DNA of 64,000 bases from Aulosira sp. FACHB-615 (GCF_014698045.1 NZ_JACJSE010000022.1:1-64000), one strand, 5' to 3'; counted from the first letter of the stretch, positions 51,023-59,626 are shown. The notes: generated by a model from the letters alone, not told the origin. A program made the numbers and translations.

Positions 51023-52453
51023 TCAGACGGTATCAACTGCCTCAAACTCGAACTTGATTTCTTTCCACAGTTCGCAAGCCGCAGCCAATTCAGGAGACCA
51101 CTTAGCGGCTTCACGGATGATATCGTTACCTTCACGAGCCAAGTTGCGGCCTTCGTTACGAGCTTGGACTACTGCTTCTAACGCTACACGGTTAGCAGTA
51201 GCACCAGGAGCATTACCCCAAGGGTGTCCAAGTGTACCACCACCGAATTGTAGTACGGAGTCATCACCAAAGATTTCAACCAACGCGGGCATGTGCCATA
51301 CGTGGATACCACCGGAAGCAACTGCCAATACACCAGGTAGAGAAGCCCAATCTTGGGTAAAGTAGATACCGCGAGACTTGTCTTGCTCAACGTAGTTTTC
51401 CCGCAACAGGTCAACGAAGCCCATTGTAATACCACGTTCACCTTCCAATTTACCTACAACTGTACCGGTGTGGATGTGGTCACCACCAGATAAACGTAGG
51501 GCTTTAGCTAATACACGGAAGTGGATACCGTGGTTCTTTTGACGGTCGATTACTGCGTGCATCGCGCGGTGGATGTGCAGGAGAACGCCGTTGTCACGAC
51601 ACCAACGAGCCAAGGTGGTGTTAGCGGTGAAACCTGCTGTTAGGTAGTCGTGCATGATGATGGGCTGATTGAGTTCTTTAGCGTATTCAGCCCGCTTCAG
51701 CATTTCTTCACAGGTAGGAGCAGTCACGTTGAGGTAGTGACCTTTGATTTCGCCGGTTTCTGCTTGTGCTTTGCTGATAGCATCAGACACGAACAAGAAG
51801 CGATCGCGCCATCTTTGGAATGGTGCAGAGTTGATGTTTTCGTCGTCTTTGGTGAAGTCCAAACCACCGCGCAAACACTCGTATACAGCGCGTCCGTAGT
51901 TCTTAGCAGACAAACCTAGTTTGGGCTTAATTGTACAACCCAACAAAGGACGACCGTATTTGTTTAATTTGTCACGCTCAACTTGGATACCGTGAGGAGG
52001 CCCTTGGAAGGTTTTAATGTAAGCAACAGGAAAGCGAAGGTCTTCTAAACGCAATGCCCGCAAAGCTTTAAAACCAAATACGTTACCTACAATTGAGGTT
52101 AAAACGTTGGTGATGGAGCCTTCTTCAAAGAGATCCAGAGGATAGGCAATGTAGGCAATAAACTGGTTGTCTTCGCCAGGAACTGGTTCGATATCGTAGC
52201 AACGACCTTTGTAACGATCTAGATCGGTTAATAAGTCTGTCCATACGGTTGTCCAAGTACCAGTAGAAGACTCAGCCGCTACAGCCGCAGCTGCTTCTTC
52301 AAAGGGAACTCCAGGCTGGGGTGTAACACGGAACGCCGCCAGAAGATCCGTATCTTTAGGTGTGTAATCAGGTGTGTAATAAGTTAGTCTGTAATCTTGA
52401 ACCCCGGCTTTATACCCAGCTTTTGACTGAGTCTTCGTTTGAGCGTAAGACAT
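51023..52453 (-). CDS. rbcL: Ribulose bisphosphate carboxylase large subunit
   Basis: 476-residue Rubisco large subunit, form IB. The active site is GRPLLGCTIKPKLGLSAKNY, GLDFTKDDENINS (carbamylated Lys in the DFTKDDE motif), loop 6 GTVVGKLEGERGITMGFVDL and HVWHMPALVEIFGDDSVLQF. The C-terminus ends KFEFEAVDTV, which is the RbcX-binding tail region (EIKFEFEAVD). ATG 52453. First gene of the operon, with a very long upstream region. The RNA-like region downstream of the start is not unusual. Confidence 0.98.
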   Translation of the reverse strand: MSYAQTKTQSKAGYKAGVQDYRLTYYTPDYTPKDTDLLAAFRVTPQPGVPFEEAAAAVAAESSTGTWTTVWTDLLTDLDRYKGRCYDIEPVPGEDNQFIAYIAYPLDLFEEGSITNVLTSIVGNVFGFKALRALRLEDLRFPVAYIKTFQGPPHGIQVERDKLNKYGRPLLGCTIKPKLGLSAKNYGRAVYECLRGGLDFTKDDENINSAPFQRWRDRFLFVSDAISKAQAETGEIKGHYLNVTAPTCEEMLKRAEYAKELNQPIIMHDYLTAGFTANTTLARWCRDNGVLLHIHRAMHAVIDRQKNHGIHFRVLAKALRLSGGDHIHTGTVVGKLEGERGITMGFVDLLRENYVEQDKSRGIYFTQDWASLPGVLAVASGGIHVWHMPALVEIFGDDSVLQFGGGTLGHPWGNAPGATANRVALEAVVQARNEGRNLAREGNDIIREAAKWSPELAAACELWKEIKFEFEAVDTV

Positions 52454-53413
52454 ATCTATCCTTCCAAGATGTCACTCTTTTTACTTATCAAATCACGTTT
52501 TGTGCAACTTCCTCTCACCATTTTTTCACCCCCATCACTAGAGGAGAAAGTTAGGCACAATTTGTTGTTAGAGGTCGTCTTCGCCAAAGGGTAGCAGTGC
52601 TTCTTTAATTAACACTTGGTTTCTCACCAGTGCTGTTCATGCTCAGGAGTGTATATCCTGGCGCTTGCGCCCTCGTTGGATGAAAAAATTTCTTTTATCT
52701 ATTCTTCTTGACTCGCTAAACCTTTGTAGCCTCAGTAAAAACTCTCTAATTTGCAGAAAGTAAGAGGTTATTCTCGTTTACATCCGTTTAATTATGGAAA
52801 TGCGCGTTCTCGCTTACATTTCCGCACCCGCACTCCTGCTGTGTTTCCAATTTGTAGAAAACAAACCAGAAGAGACTTTGCGGGATACTGATTTAGTCGA
52901 GTAGTCAGCGAAAGACAAAATTGCACACAACGTAATTTGTAACTTGTCTCACAATATATCAATAAATTGCATAAGTTATTCTTTGAAAGTTCTTAACTTA
53001 TTTATTTAATTTTTTTATTACATAAAGTTTTAAACATTTTGTTAAAAATAGTTTACAAAAATGTACAAAGGTGTAAGGCATTAAGCTTGGCAAAATCACG
53101 ACTACTGATATCCTAAAAAAATCAAAGATTAAGTATTGACAGATGTTTTATTTTCTGCATGTGTGGGAATCTTAACTAACAAAGGATTGTGGGTTAAGGT
53201 GTATGGAATGGAAAGATTCGTCGAGTGTTGCATTGACTCAAAGGCATTGTCTACTATCTTTCAGGACTTACGTACAAAGATTATCTGTAGAGATTAAGTG
53301 AAAGGGTGAAAGGATTTGAGATGTAAGGATTTTGAATCAGTACACCCCTATACCCTCGCCAAAACCCTTGATTGTTCGTTGATTTATTCAATAAGTCGGT
53401 GATCTAGTTGTGT
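52454..53413. promoter_or_regulatory. Long 5' region of the rbc operon
   Basis: About 960 non-coding bases upstream of rbcL. It contains a GC-richer stretch with AGTGCTTCTTTAATTAACAC near 52596, AT-rich sequence around 52980-53080, and the CTTACGTACAAAGATTATCT with GTAGAGATTAAG dispersed repeat near 53265-53300. Long leaders and distal promoters are known for rbcL in Anabaena, so most of this is probably promoter and leader. No coding frame is convincing. Confidence 0.6.
52938..52953. promoter_or_regulatory. Possible NtcA/BifA-type site upstream of rbcL
   Basis: TGTAACTTGTCTCACA fits the pattern TGT-N10-ACA that was reported for BifA/NtcA binding upstream of rbcL in Anabaena. It lies about 485 bases upstream of the rbcL start. 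It is a weak, short pattern and lacks the stronger GTA-N8-TAC core, so it is only a candidate. Confidence 0.3.
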
Positions 53414-53462
53414 GATGGTTTTGCGGTAGGCGATCGCTGTTTGTAGATAAAATAAAATAAAG
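53414..53462. repeat. Left direct repeat of the Phd/YoeB module
   Basis: GATGGTTTTGCGGTAGGCGA, then TCGCTGTTTGTAGATAAAAT and AAAATAAAG. The same 49 bases recur at 54049-54097 with two or three differences, in the same orientation. This copy forms the immediate upstream region of the antitoxin gene. Confidence 0.85.
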
Positions 53463-53485
53463 TGATTTTCAAAGAAAACATCATC

Positions 53486-53728
53486 ATGTCTTCGCTTCCT
53501 GTCAACGAAGCTCAAAAACAGTTGCAACAGCTAATCGACCAAGTTGCAGAACAAGGTAAACCTGTAATTATTCAAGGCGATCGCGGTAATGCTATTCTGC
53601 TGTCAGAACAGGATTGGTCTGCAATTCAAGAAACTCTCTACTTGTTATCTGTTCCTGGAATGCGAGAATCTATCAAAGAAGGACTAGCAACTCCTATTCA
53701 AGAATGCAATGAGGAATTGAATTGGTGA
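53486..53728 (+). CDS. Phd/YefM-family antitoxin
   Basis: 80-residue antitoxin of the Phd/YefM type. LPVNEAQKQLQQLIDQVAEQ, then GKPVIIQGDRGNAILLSEQD is the DNA-binding and dimer domain. The C-terminal GMRESIKEGLATPIQECNEE is the toxin-wrapping tail. ATG 53486 is preferred over an upstream in-frame start. The stop TGA overlaps the toxin start (GTGA, four-base overlap), so the two are translationally coupled. The pair probably represses its own promoter in the upstream repeat. Confidence 0.9.
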   Translation: MSSLPVNEAQKQLQQLIDQVAEQGKPVIIQGDRGNAILLSEQDWSAIQETLYLLSVPGMRESIKEGLATPIQECNEELNW

Positions 53729-53988
53729 GTTGGCGTTTAGTTTACACAAAGCAAGCACAAAAAGATGCAAAAAAATTAGCCGCTAGTAACTTGAAAGAAC
53801 AAGCTGAGGAATTACTCGCCATTCTTGAACAAAACCCTTGGCAAAATCCTCCACCTTATGAAAAGTTAGTTGGCGACTTAATAGGTGCTTATTCTCGCAG
53901 GATAAATATACAGCATAGATTAGTATATGAAATCATTGAATCTGAGCAAGTAGTCAAAATAATTCGGATGTGGACACATTATGAGTAA
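53725..53988 (+). CDS. YoeB/Txe-family toxin
   Basis: 87-residue RNase toxin of the YoeB/Txe (RelE superfamily) type, which cleaves mRNA on the ribosome. SWRLVYTKQAQKDAKKLAAS, then PYEKLVGDLIGAYSRRINIQ and HRLVYEI with the C-terminal RMWTHYE match the family, including the Arg, His and Tyr that form the YoeB active site. GTG 53725 is preferred over TTG 53722. The short spacing and overlap with the antitoxin are standard. Confidence 0.9.
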   Translation: MSWRLVYTKQAQKDAKKLAASNLKEQAEELLAILEQNPWQNPPPYEKLVGDLIGAYSRRINIQHRLVYEIIESEQVVKIIRMWTHYE

Positions 53989-54048
53989 ATAGAAAGTCTG
54001 GGTTCTATTTGTTCGTAAAGCGATCGCTCTCATCAACAAGAAAGATAC

Positions 54049-54097
54049 GATGGTTTTGCGGTAGGCGATCGCTGTTTTTAGATAGAATAAAATAAAG
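54049..54097. repeat. Right direct repeat of the Phd/YoeB module
   Basis: GATGGTTTTGCGGTAGGCGA, then TCGCTGTTTTTAGATAGAAT and AAAATAAAG. It nearly repeats 53414-53462 and lies 60 bases after the toxin stop. Together they bracket the toxin-antitoxin pair at an offset of 635 bases. Confidence 0.85.
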
Positions 54098-54182
54098 GTG
54101 TAGCTTGGGTGGAATGAAATGGAACCCAACATTATTAAGACCTTGTTGGGTTACGCCATCGCTTCACCCAACCTACCATTTC

Positions 54183-54647
54183 TTAATTTTGGGATTTGTA
54201 TTCTTCATAAATTCTCACAGCTGCTTCTAGATATTGAACCAGTAAATGATAATCAGAGATATGAGATAATACTAATTCAACAGCCGCAGTAGTTTCCATT
54301 CTGCCAAGATGCTCTTCTTCATTTTTAAAGGCTTCGATAGACCACCACAATCGAGCTATAGCAGTTTGTATTTCTTCCCTTTCAGGCAGGTACCATATTT
54401 CTTGACCAACTTCATAACACTGTAAAGAAGTTAAGAAATTAACTTCTTCAATTGCTTGCTGAACATATTTATCAAGCTTGGATAATTTATCAGATTTTAT
54501 ATCTACTGAATATATTTTTATACATTCCATCCCCCATTTGATTGCTAAACTATAATGATATTTTTGTAATTCTTGAACAATTGGATAAGCCCAAAGTATT
54601 TTTTTCTGCGCTATGGTTTGTTTTACATCTTCTATGATTTGTTTCAT
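54183..54647 (-). CDS. Hypothetical helical protein
   Basis: 154-residue soluble, mostly helical protein starting MKQIIEDVKQTIAQKKILWA. It has a YVQQAIEEVNFLTSLQCYEV block, a Trp-rich segment and a HISDYHLLVQYLEAAVRIYE tail. AT-rich codon use, like the two genes upstream. Family not recognised. The shared low GC of 54183-56184 suggests an accessory island of immunity-like or helper proteins, but there is no direct evidence. Confidence 0.6.
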   Translation of the reverse strand: MKQIIEDVKQTIAQKKILWAYPIVQELQKYHYSLAIKWGMECIKIYSVDIKSDKLSKLDKYVQQAIEEVNFLTSLQCYEVGQEIWYLPEREEIQTAIARLWWSIEAFKNEEEHLGRMETTAAVELVLSHISDYHLLVQYLEAAVRIYEEYKSQN

Positions 54648-54760
54648 GATTAAACCGAAGGAATAAATAAATTAAACTTACCTTGAAAAGATAAAATACC
54701 AATCAAGAAAAGTGAAAAAGGCTTTTAAACACCAAAATAAGCAATTAAATTCTAAAGTTA

Positions 54761-55504
54761 TTAAATATCTATTGACAATTCAGGATTAAAGTAGTTATTT
54801 GGTTCATCTGGATAACCACGGGGATTGCAAATAATTCGAGTCTGTCCAATTTGATAATCTAGTGAATGGTGAATGTGACCATGAATCCAGAATAATGCTT
54901 GAGATTCAGCAACTAAATCATCTAGATTTGAAGCATAAGCGGCACTTAAAATATCTTCTTTATATTCAAAAGATATAGATTTTATACTAGGAGCATGATG
55001 GCTAATAATTACAGTTTTACCAGATAAACTAGGTAATGTATTTTTTAACCAGTTCACTGACTTTTTACAAATTATGGCTGTATCAATACTTCTTAATCTT
55101 GAATATTGTGGACTTACTCTAATTTTTTTGTAATCATTCATGACATAATTAGCTTCGGCTCCTGCAATACGTGGCTCACCAAATAATTTAAAGTCAGTCC
55201 ACAAACTACAACCTAGAAAATTTACATCTTCAATAGTAACTAAATCATTTTCCAGAACATTAACATTAGTCCCTAACGAATAATCTTTGAGTTTTTCAAC
55301 AAGCCTTGGATATGCACTACCATAGTATTCATGATTTCCTAATACATATATAGCTGGTTTATTAGGAATGTTTTCAATTGCCCATTTAATTCCTCTTTCT
55401 CGTAAATTAATATCTCCAGCTAAGACAACAATATCAGCATCTATATCAGGAATATTAAAGGGCTGAAATTCCAGATGTAAATCACTTAAGACATGAATTT
55501 TCAT
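54761..55504 (-). CDS. Calcineurin-like metallophosphoesterase
   Basis: 247-residue metallophosphoesterase. The dinuclear metal motifs are all present: ISDLH-type VLSDLHLEF at the N-terminus, VVLAGDINLRERG (GD), YVLGNHEYYGSAYP (GNHE), IISHHAP and WIHGHIHHSLDYQ (GHxH). Substrates of such enzymes range from cyclic nucleotides to nucleic acid ends, and cannot be told here. ATG 55504 (MKIHVLSDLH) is preferred over a TTG at 55522. AT-rich relative to the surrounding core genes. Confidence 0.87.
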   Translation of the reverse strand: MKIHVLSDLHLEFQPFNIPDIDADIVVLAGDINLRERGIKWAIENIPNKPAIYVLGNHEYYGSAYPRLVEKLKDYSLGTNVNVLENDLVTIEDVNFLGCSLWTDFKLFGEPRIAGAEANYVMNDYKKIRVSPQYSRLRSIDTAIICKKSVNWLKNTLPSLSGKTVIISHHAPSIKSISFEYKEDILSAAYASNLDDLVAESQALFWIHGHIHHSLDYQIGQTRIICNPRGYPDEPNNYFNPELSIDI

Positions 55505-55578
55505 GAGAATTATATAATTCAACAGATTTGAGTGGTGATATTGGTTTACTGAAAAAAGAGCAAGTATCTTAAAATACT

Positions 55579-56184
55579 CTAGCTATTCCACAATCGGTTT
55601 AAGTCTATACCCTTTAAAAATTGACGTATAAAATTTGCGTATTGCATCAAAACTTGCTCTAAACTTTCTTCATCCTCAGTAGATTGAAGAATAGTAGCTA
55701 AATAAATAGTCCATACCAAACTATAAGCCACGTCACTTTTAGAAGTTCCTTCACTGATATCCACTATGGCAGTGAGTAAATGAAAAATGCTATGACTGGC
55801 GATATTGAGTGGCTCATTAAGTGATAATTCTTCTGTTTCTACAATAGTACTTAAATCATCCAAGGCATCTTGACAATTTTCAAGTGTCGTTTTTTCACTC
55901 AGCCATTTTTCTACAGTATAAAATCCTCGTTCAAAGGGCAGATCGCCATAATTATTCAACAGATTGATTGCGCTCGTAATACATTGGTGAGTTATCCACA
56001 CAAGGGGTTTTGGTTTTGCTTTGGAACGAGTCATCATCCAAATTAACCAATCTCCCCTGGGACATTCACTCACAGCCAGGGGAAAGTTATTTCCATAAGC
56101 TTTTGCCCAAAGTAACGCTTCAGATTTATTAGGGATATCAGACGGAACTTTAAATAATAGTTCTACAGTCCTTTTTTTAGACAT
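55579..56184 (-). CDS. Hypothetical protein, immunity-protein-like
   Basis: 201-residue soluble acidic protein. It opens MSKKRTVELLFKVPSDIPNK, with WAKAYGNNFPLAVSECPRGD and WLIWMMT. A helical region follows with HSIFHLLTAIVDISEG and a short Ser/Leu-rich tail. Similar composition is seen in Imm-type and DUF-type cytosolic proteins near toxins, but I cannot assign one. AT-rich codon use. Upstream of the metallophosphoesterase gene on the same strand with 75 bases between. Confidence 0.6.
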   Translation of the reverse strand: MSKKRTVELLFKVPSDIPNKSEALLWAKAYGNNFPLAVSECPRGDWLIWMMTRSKAKPKPLVWITHQCITSAINLLNNYGDLPFERGFYTVEKWLSEKTTLENCQDALDDLSTIVETEELSLNEPLNIASHSIFHLLTAIVDISEGTSKSDVAYSLVWTIYLATILQSTEDEESLEQVLMQYANFIRQFLKGIDLNRLWNS

Positions 56185-56306
56185 TTTGATAACTGTCAGA
56201 GCTTAATTAAATATAGCTATTGAAGAAGAATTCAGGAGTCAGAATCAATTTGTAGGGGAATTAAATATATACTAACGATTACTCTTTTATTTAAGATACA
56301 CCAAAA

Positions 56307-56338
56307 GAAAGTGACTCTGAAATTTCAGAGTCACTTTC
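56307..56338 (-). terminator. 32-bp perfect palindrome after gnd
   Basis: GAAAGTGACTCTGAAA (56307-56322) and its exact complement TTTCAGAGTCACTTTC (56323-56338) form a 16-bp arm palindrome, 55 bases past the gnd stop. Probable terminator. The other strand could terminate readthrough from the opposite side. Confidence 0.7.
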
Positions 56339-56392
56339 TAATTTGCCACAGACAGCAATTTAAACTTTCACAACATACTCAAAAGTGAAAGT

Positions 56393-57823
56393 TTACTTTT
56401 TAGCTTCTTCGATGGGAACCCATTCTGTGTGGAAAGAACCGGGTTTGTCGAGACGCAGATAGGTATGTGCGCCGAAGTAGTCGCGTTGTGCTTGAGTGAG
56501 GTTTTGGGGCAAGCGATCGCGGCGATAGCTGTCAAAATAATCTAAAGATGCACTAAAAGCTGGGACAGGAATACCCAGTTGAGCAGCAGTAATGATAACT
56601 TCCCGCCAAGCTGCTTGTCTGTCTAGAATTGTTTGCTTAAATTCAGGAGCTAAGAGCAAGTTAGGCAATGCAGGATTTTCGGTAAATGCCTTTTTAATTT
56701 TATTCAAAAAGCCAGCGCGAATAATACAGCCACCTTTCCAAATCCGAGCTAATTCGCCCAAATCCAAATTCCAGTTATATGTTTTGGAAGCAGTAGACAG
56801 CAGCGCCATCCCTTGAGCGTAAGAACAAATCTTGGAGCAATATAACGCATCCCGGACTTTGTTAATAAACTCTTTGGTAGTACCGCTATATTTGCCACTG
56901 GGGCCTGTGAGTTGTTTGGATGCGGCTATCCGTTCATCTTTAATTGAAGAGATAATCCGAGCATTTACAGCTGCTGTAATGGTAGGAATAGAAACGCCTA
57001 ATTCCAACGCAGTTTGTACAGTCCAACGACCAGTACCCTTTTGACCTGCTGCGTCTACAATCAAATCTACTAAAGGTAGACTGGTGTCTGGGTCAATGTA
57101 AGGGAAGATATTAGCTGTAATCTCAATCAAAAATGAATTGAGTTCGTCGGTGGTGTTCCATTCAGCAAACACTTCGTGAAGTTGATTGTGGTCAAGTCCA
57201 CCAGCATTCTTCAGCAAGTCGTAGGCTTCAGCAATTAGCTGCATGTCACCATACTCAATGCCGTTGTGTACCATCTTCACATAGTGACCGGAACCACCAG
57301 GGCCGACGTAGGTCACACAAGGGCCGTCATCAACTTGGGCAGCAATTTTGTTGAAAATTGGTGAGAGATACTCATAGGAACTTTGGGTACCACCAGGCAT
57401 CAAAGAAGGGCCGTTTAATGCGCCTTCTTCACCACCACTCACACCCATACCGAGAAACCGTAGACCCAGGGGTTCTAATTCTTCGGTACGTCTTTGGGTA
57501 TCTTCAAACCAAGAGTTGCCACCATCAATGATGATATCGCCTTCGGACAGCAAAGGTTTTAGCTGTTGAATCACCGCATCCACGGGTTTACCAGCTTGCA
57601 CCATCACTAGAATTTTGCGAGGACGTTCTAGTGCTGCAACGAATTCTTCTAAGGTAAAGGCCGCTTTAACGTTCCTTCCTGGCGCACGTTCAGCCATGAA
57701 AGCATCGGTTTTCTCGCGGGAGCGGTTGTATACTGCAATTGGAAAACCATTACGTTCCACGTTGAGAGCGATATTCTCGCCCATAACGGCTAATCCAATC
57801 ACACCAAAACTTTGTAGTGTCAT
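56393..57823 (-). CDS. gnd: 6-phosphogluconate dehydrogenase (NADP+, decarboxylating)
   Basis: 476-residue enzyme of the oxidative pentose phosphate pathway, converting 6-phosphogluconate to ribulose 5-phosphate, CO2 and NADPH. GVIGLAVMGENIALNVERNG is the dinucleotide-binding fold, IDGGNSWFEDTQRRTEELEP is the substrate region, and HYVKMVHNGIEYGDMQLIAE contains the catalytic Lys. The C-terminal SLDYFDSYRRDRLPQNLTQA is also standard. In cyanobacteria this pathway supplies reductant in the dark, and in heterocysts. ATG 57823. Monocistronic. Confidence 0.96.
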   Translation of the reverse strand: MTLQSFGVIGLAVMGENIALNVERNGFPIAVYNRSREKTDAFMAERAPGRNVKAAFTLEEFVAALERPRKILVMVQAGKPVDAVIQQLKPLLSEGDIIIDGGNSWFEDTQRRTEELEPLGLRFLGMGVSGGEEGALNGPSLMPGGTQSSYEYLSPIFNKIAAQVDDGPCVTYVGPGGSGHYVKMVHNGIEYGDMQLIAEAYDLLKNAGGLDHNQLHEVFAEWNTTDELNSFLIEITANIFPYIDPDTSLPLVDLIVDAAGQKGTGRWTVQTALELGVSIPTITAAVNARIISSIKDERIAASKQLTGPSGKYSGTTKEFINKVRDALYCSKICSYAQGMALLSTASKTYNWNLDLGELARIWKGGCIIRAGFLNKIKKAFTENPALPNLLLAPEFKQTILDRQAAWREVIITAAQLGIPVPAFSASLDYFDSYRRDRLPQNLTQAQRDYFGAHTYLRLDKPGSFHTEWVPIEEAKK

Positions 57824-58137
57824 AACTAGTTTGGCTAACTCTTGCAGATTCTTTCATCTTTTAGGGTAATCCGAGAGTTTCTCTTATCCCCTAAAGAAGA
57901 CATTAAGAGTTACCGTGATTGCTAAAAGCTCAGAACTAACATCACATATAACAAGTTTTAAATTGTATCTAATTCAACAATTGTGCTGCAAAATTTGCAA
58001 AATTGGAGTATCTAGTTTAGGCATTAGGCAGATGGGATAAAGGATTAAATTCAGAATAATTTTTCCTTAAATTAAGATAAATTTTCCCGTATCCAGTCCC
58101 TAATACCTGATAACAAATAGTTAAGGAGTAACCAAAA
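57824..58137. other. Intergenic region gnd / ycf66
   Basis: Divergent promoter region of about 310 bases. AT-rich, with the ycf66 ribosome site AAGGAGTAACC immediately before the start. No other motif recognised. Confidence 0.5.
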
Positions 58138-58815
58138 ATGCTGGCATACGTCCTAGCTTTGGTGGTCGGTATTGGTAGTTTATTACTCTACGTATCGGCG
58201 TTCTTTTTTCCCGAAATCCATCGCAAGAATGATTTTATTTGGAGTGGCATTGGGCTGTTTTACGCTTTAGTATTATGGGTGTTTGCCCCCCATATTAGCG
58301 GCGGATTATTACTAGGCCATGTGGCGAGTGTGGCTCTTTTGGTGTGGTTTGGTTGGCAAACTTTATCACTCCGTCGCCAAGTCACACCACAATTACAACA
58401 AACACCTGTACCCAGTTCGGAAGCTGTAAAAACTTCTCTGCAAGCACAGGTGACAAAGGTATCTCTTCAAGAACGCCTTGGTAAACTACAACAAAGTTTG
58501 AGTAGCACCTTTGGTGGCGTGAAAAACAAAGTCCAACCACCAGTCAGTAAAAATGTACCAGCAGAGAAACCTGCTGTGGAGATTGTTGACAAAACTACAC
58601 CCATCCCCGAAACTGCGCCTGAAGAAGTACCTGTAACGGAGGCTGTTCCCGAAGTCATTCCACCCCATCCCCCATCCCCGGAATTGGTGGAAGCCGCGCA
58701 AGCACATCCTGAAGCGGAAAGTAAAGAACCCATCCCCGTCGAAGAAATTGCGCCTGATGCGGTGCTTGCTCCCCCGGCGGAAACACCACCAGAACCAACA
58801 CCGCCAAATAGTTAG
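58138..58815 (+). CDS. ycf66: Ycf66-family membrane protein
   Basis: 225-residue protein with the Ycf66 domain at the N-terminus: MLAYVLALVVGIGSLLLYVS, then FFPEIHRKNDFIWSGIGLFY and GLLLGHVASVALLVWFGWQT (three membrane helices). The remainder is a long Pro/Glu/Ala/Val-rich tail (EKPAVEIVDKTTPIPETAPE and so on), disordered and acidic. Ycf66 is conserved in cyanobacteria and some plastids with no known function. ATG 58138, strong AAGGAG site. Tail length varies in homologues. Confidence 0.9.
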   Translation: MLAYVLALVVGIGSLLLYVSAFFFPEIHRKNDFIWSGIGLFYALVLWVFAPHISGGLLLGHVASVALLVWFGWQTLSLRRQVTPQLQQTPVPSSEAVKTSLQAQVTKVSLQERLGKLQQSLSSTFGGVKNKVQPPVSKNVPAEKPAVEIVDKTTPIPETAPEEVPVTEAVPEVIPPHPPSPELVEAAQAHPEAESKEPIPVEEIAPDAVLAPPAETPPEPTPPNS

Positions 58816-58831
58816 GTTAGTTAAATTTTGT

Positions 58832-58867
58832 AAAACCCAGCTTGATTTTATGATCATGTTGGGTTTT
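58832..58867 (+). terminator. Terminator of ycf66
   Basis: AAAACCCAG (58832-58840) pairs with TTGGGTTTT-containing GTTGGGTTTT (58858-58867) with one mismatch, some 15 bases past the stop, in T-rich context. Confidence 0.65.
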
Positions 58868-59003
58868 GCTGTGATCTCAAGTTGCTAGTGGCGATCGCAC
58901 AAATTAAACTAGCGACTAAATAAATAATGCGGGAGACACATGGAAAAATTCTCCTAGTGCTTTTGCTTGAGCTTTACTAATTCTGAAACTCGCCTACACT
59001 CAG

Positions 59004-59270
59004 TTATACTGTAACCATTTCTGCTACTGAACTAGGTGATGCTGGCTCAAAATGTAAAACCATAATTTGCTCTGGACGTAAACCAACTGATTCGTAGGTT
59101 TGTCCGTTGCGTTGGCGTAGCCCGCCGTAGGCATCGCTAAATTCTACTTCAAATGCGGCACCATCCGCTAATATTTCAACTATCGTACCAACTTGACCAC
59201 GCAACAAATTATATTCAGGCAGATCAATTGTGAGTGCTACTATATCTAGTAACTTAGGTGTACTATTGCT
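59004..59270 (-). CDS. DUF4926 protein with in-frame repeat insert
   Basis: 88-residue protein of the DUF4926 family, a small beta-rich fold: KLLDIVALTIDLPEYNLLRG, QVGTIVEILADGAAFEVEFS, then NGQTYESVGLRPEQIMVL. Between FSD and NGQTY there are eight extra residues, AYGGLRQR (codons 59106-59129). They are translated from a GCGATGCCTACGGCGGGCTA type dispersed repeat (59109-59137). DUF4926 is often next to DUF6883, as here. ATG 59270 is preferred. Function unknown. The pair may be a toxin-antitoxin-like or nuclease-associated module. Confidence 0.82.
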   Translation of the reverse strand, partial: SNSTPKLLDIVALTIDLPEYNLLRGQVGTIVEILADGAAFEVEFSDAYGGLRQRNGQTYESVGLRPEQIMVLHFEPASPSSVAEMVTV

Positions 59271-59299
59271 CATTGCGTATAATCTTGAGATTATATAAC

Positions 59300-59626
59300 T
59301 TAAATATAGCAACTTGTTAACCTTGGGAAATCAGAATTATTTTCTATAATCCAACCAGTGGGAATAGTTGCATTTCTATCTTGCCATTCTAAAGTAAAGT
59401 CTACTGTATAGCGTTGTCCAAATTCATCACATAGATTTAAAACGGCTTCTTGAGTTTTAACTTTTTCTAAAATAATCTGACGCAACTCTTCTGCATTATC
59501 AGCAGTCATACCTAAGATTGATAAAAACAGACGAGCTTTATTCTTTCCTGAAGGATGTTCTGGATTAAGACAGTAATCTCGTAATTTACGAATATCGACA
59601 ACTGCATTTTCAGCATTTGGCAGCAT
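59300..59626 (-). CDS. DUF6883 protein
   Basis: 108-residue protein matching DUF6883: MLPNAENAVVDIRKLRDYCL with NPEHPSGKNKARLFLS, then ILEKVKTQEAVLNLCDEFGQ, RYTVDFTLEWQDRNATIPTG and WIIENNSDFPRLTSCYI. ATG 59626 gives the family-like start. The frame extends upstream to 59695. It lies 29 bases upstream of the DUF4926 gene on the same strand, the arrangement recalled for this gene pair. No function known. Confidence 0.8.
   Translation of the reverse strand: MLPNAENAVVDIRKLRDYCLNPEHPSGKNKARLFLSILGMTADNAEELRQIILEKVKTQEAVLNLCDEFGQRYTVDFTLEWQDRNATIPTGWIIENNSDFPRLTSCYI

Noticed and set aside
51054..51919. Plus-strand frames opposite rbcL
   Set aside because: Shadows of a highly biased, conserved coding region. 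No start signals.
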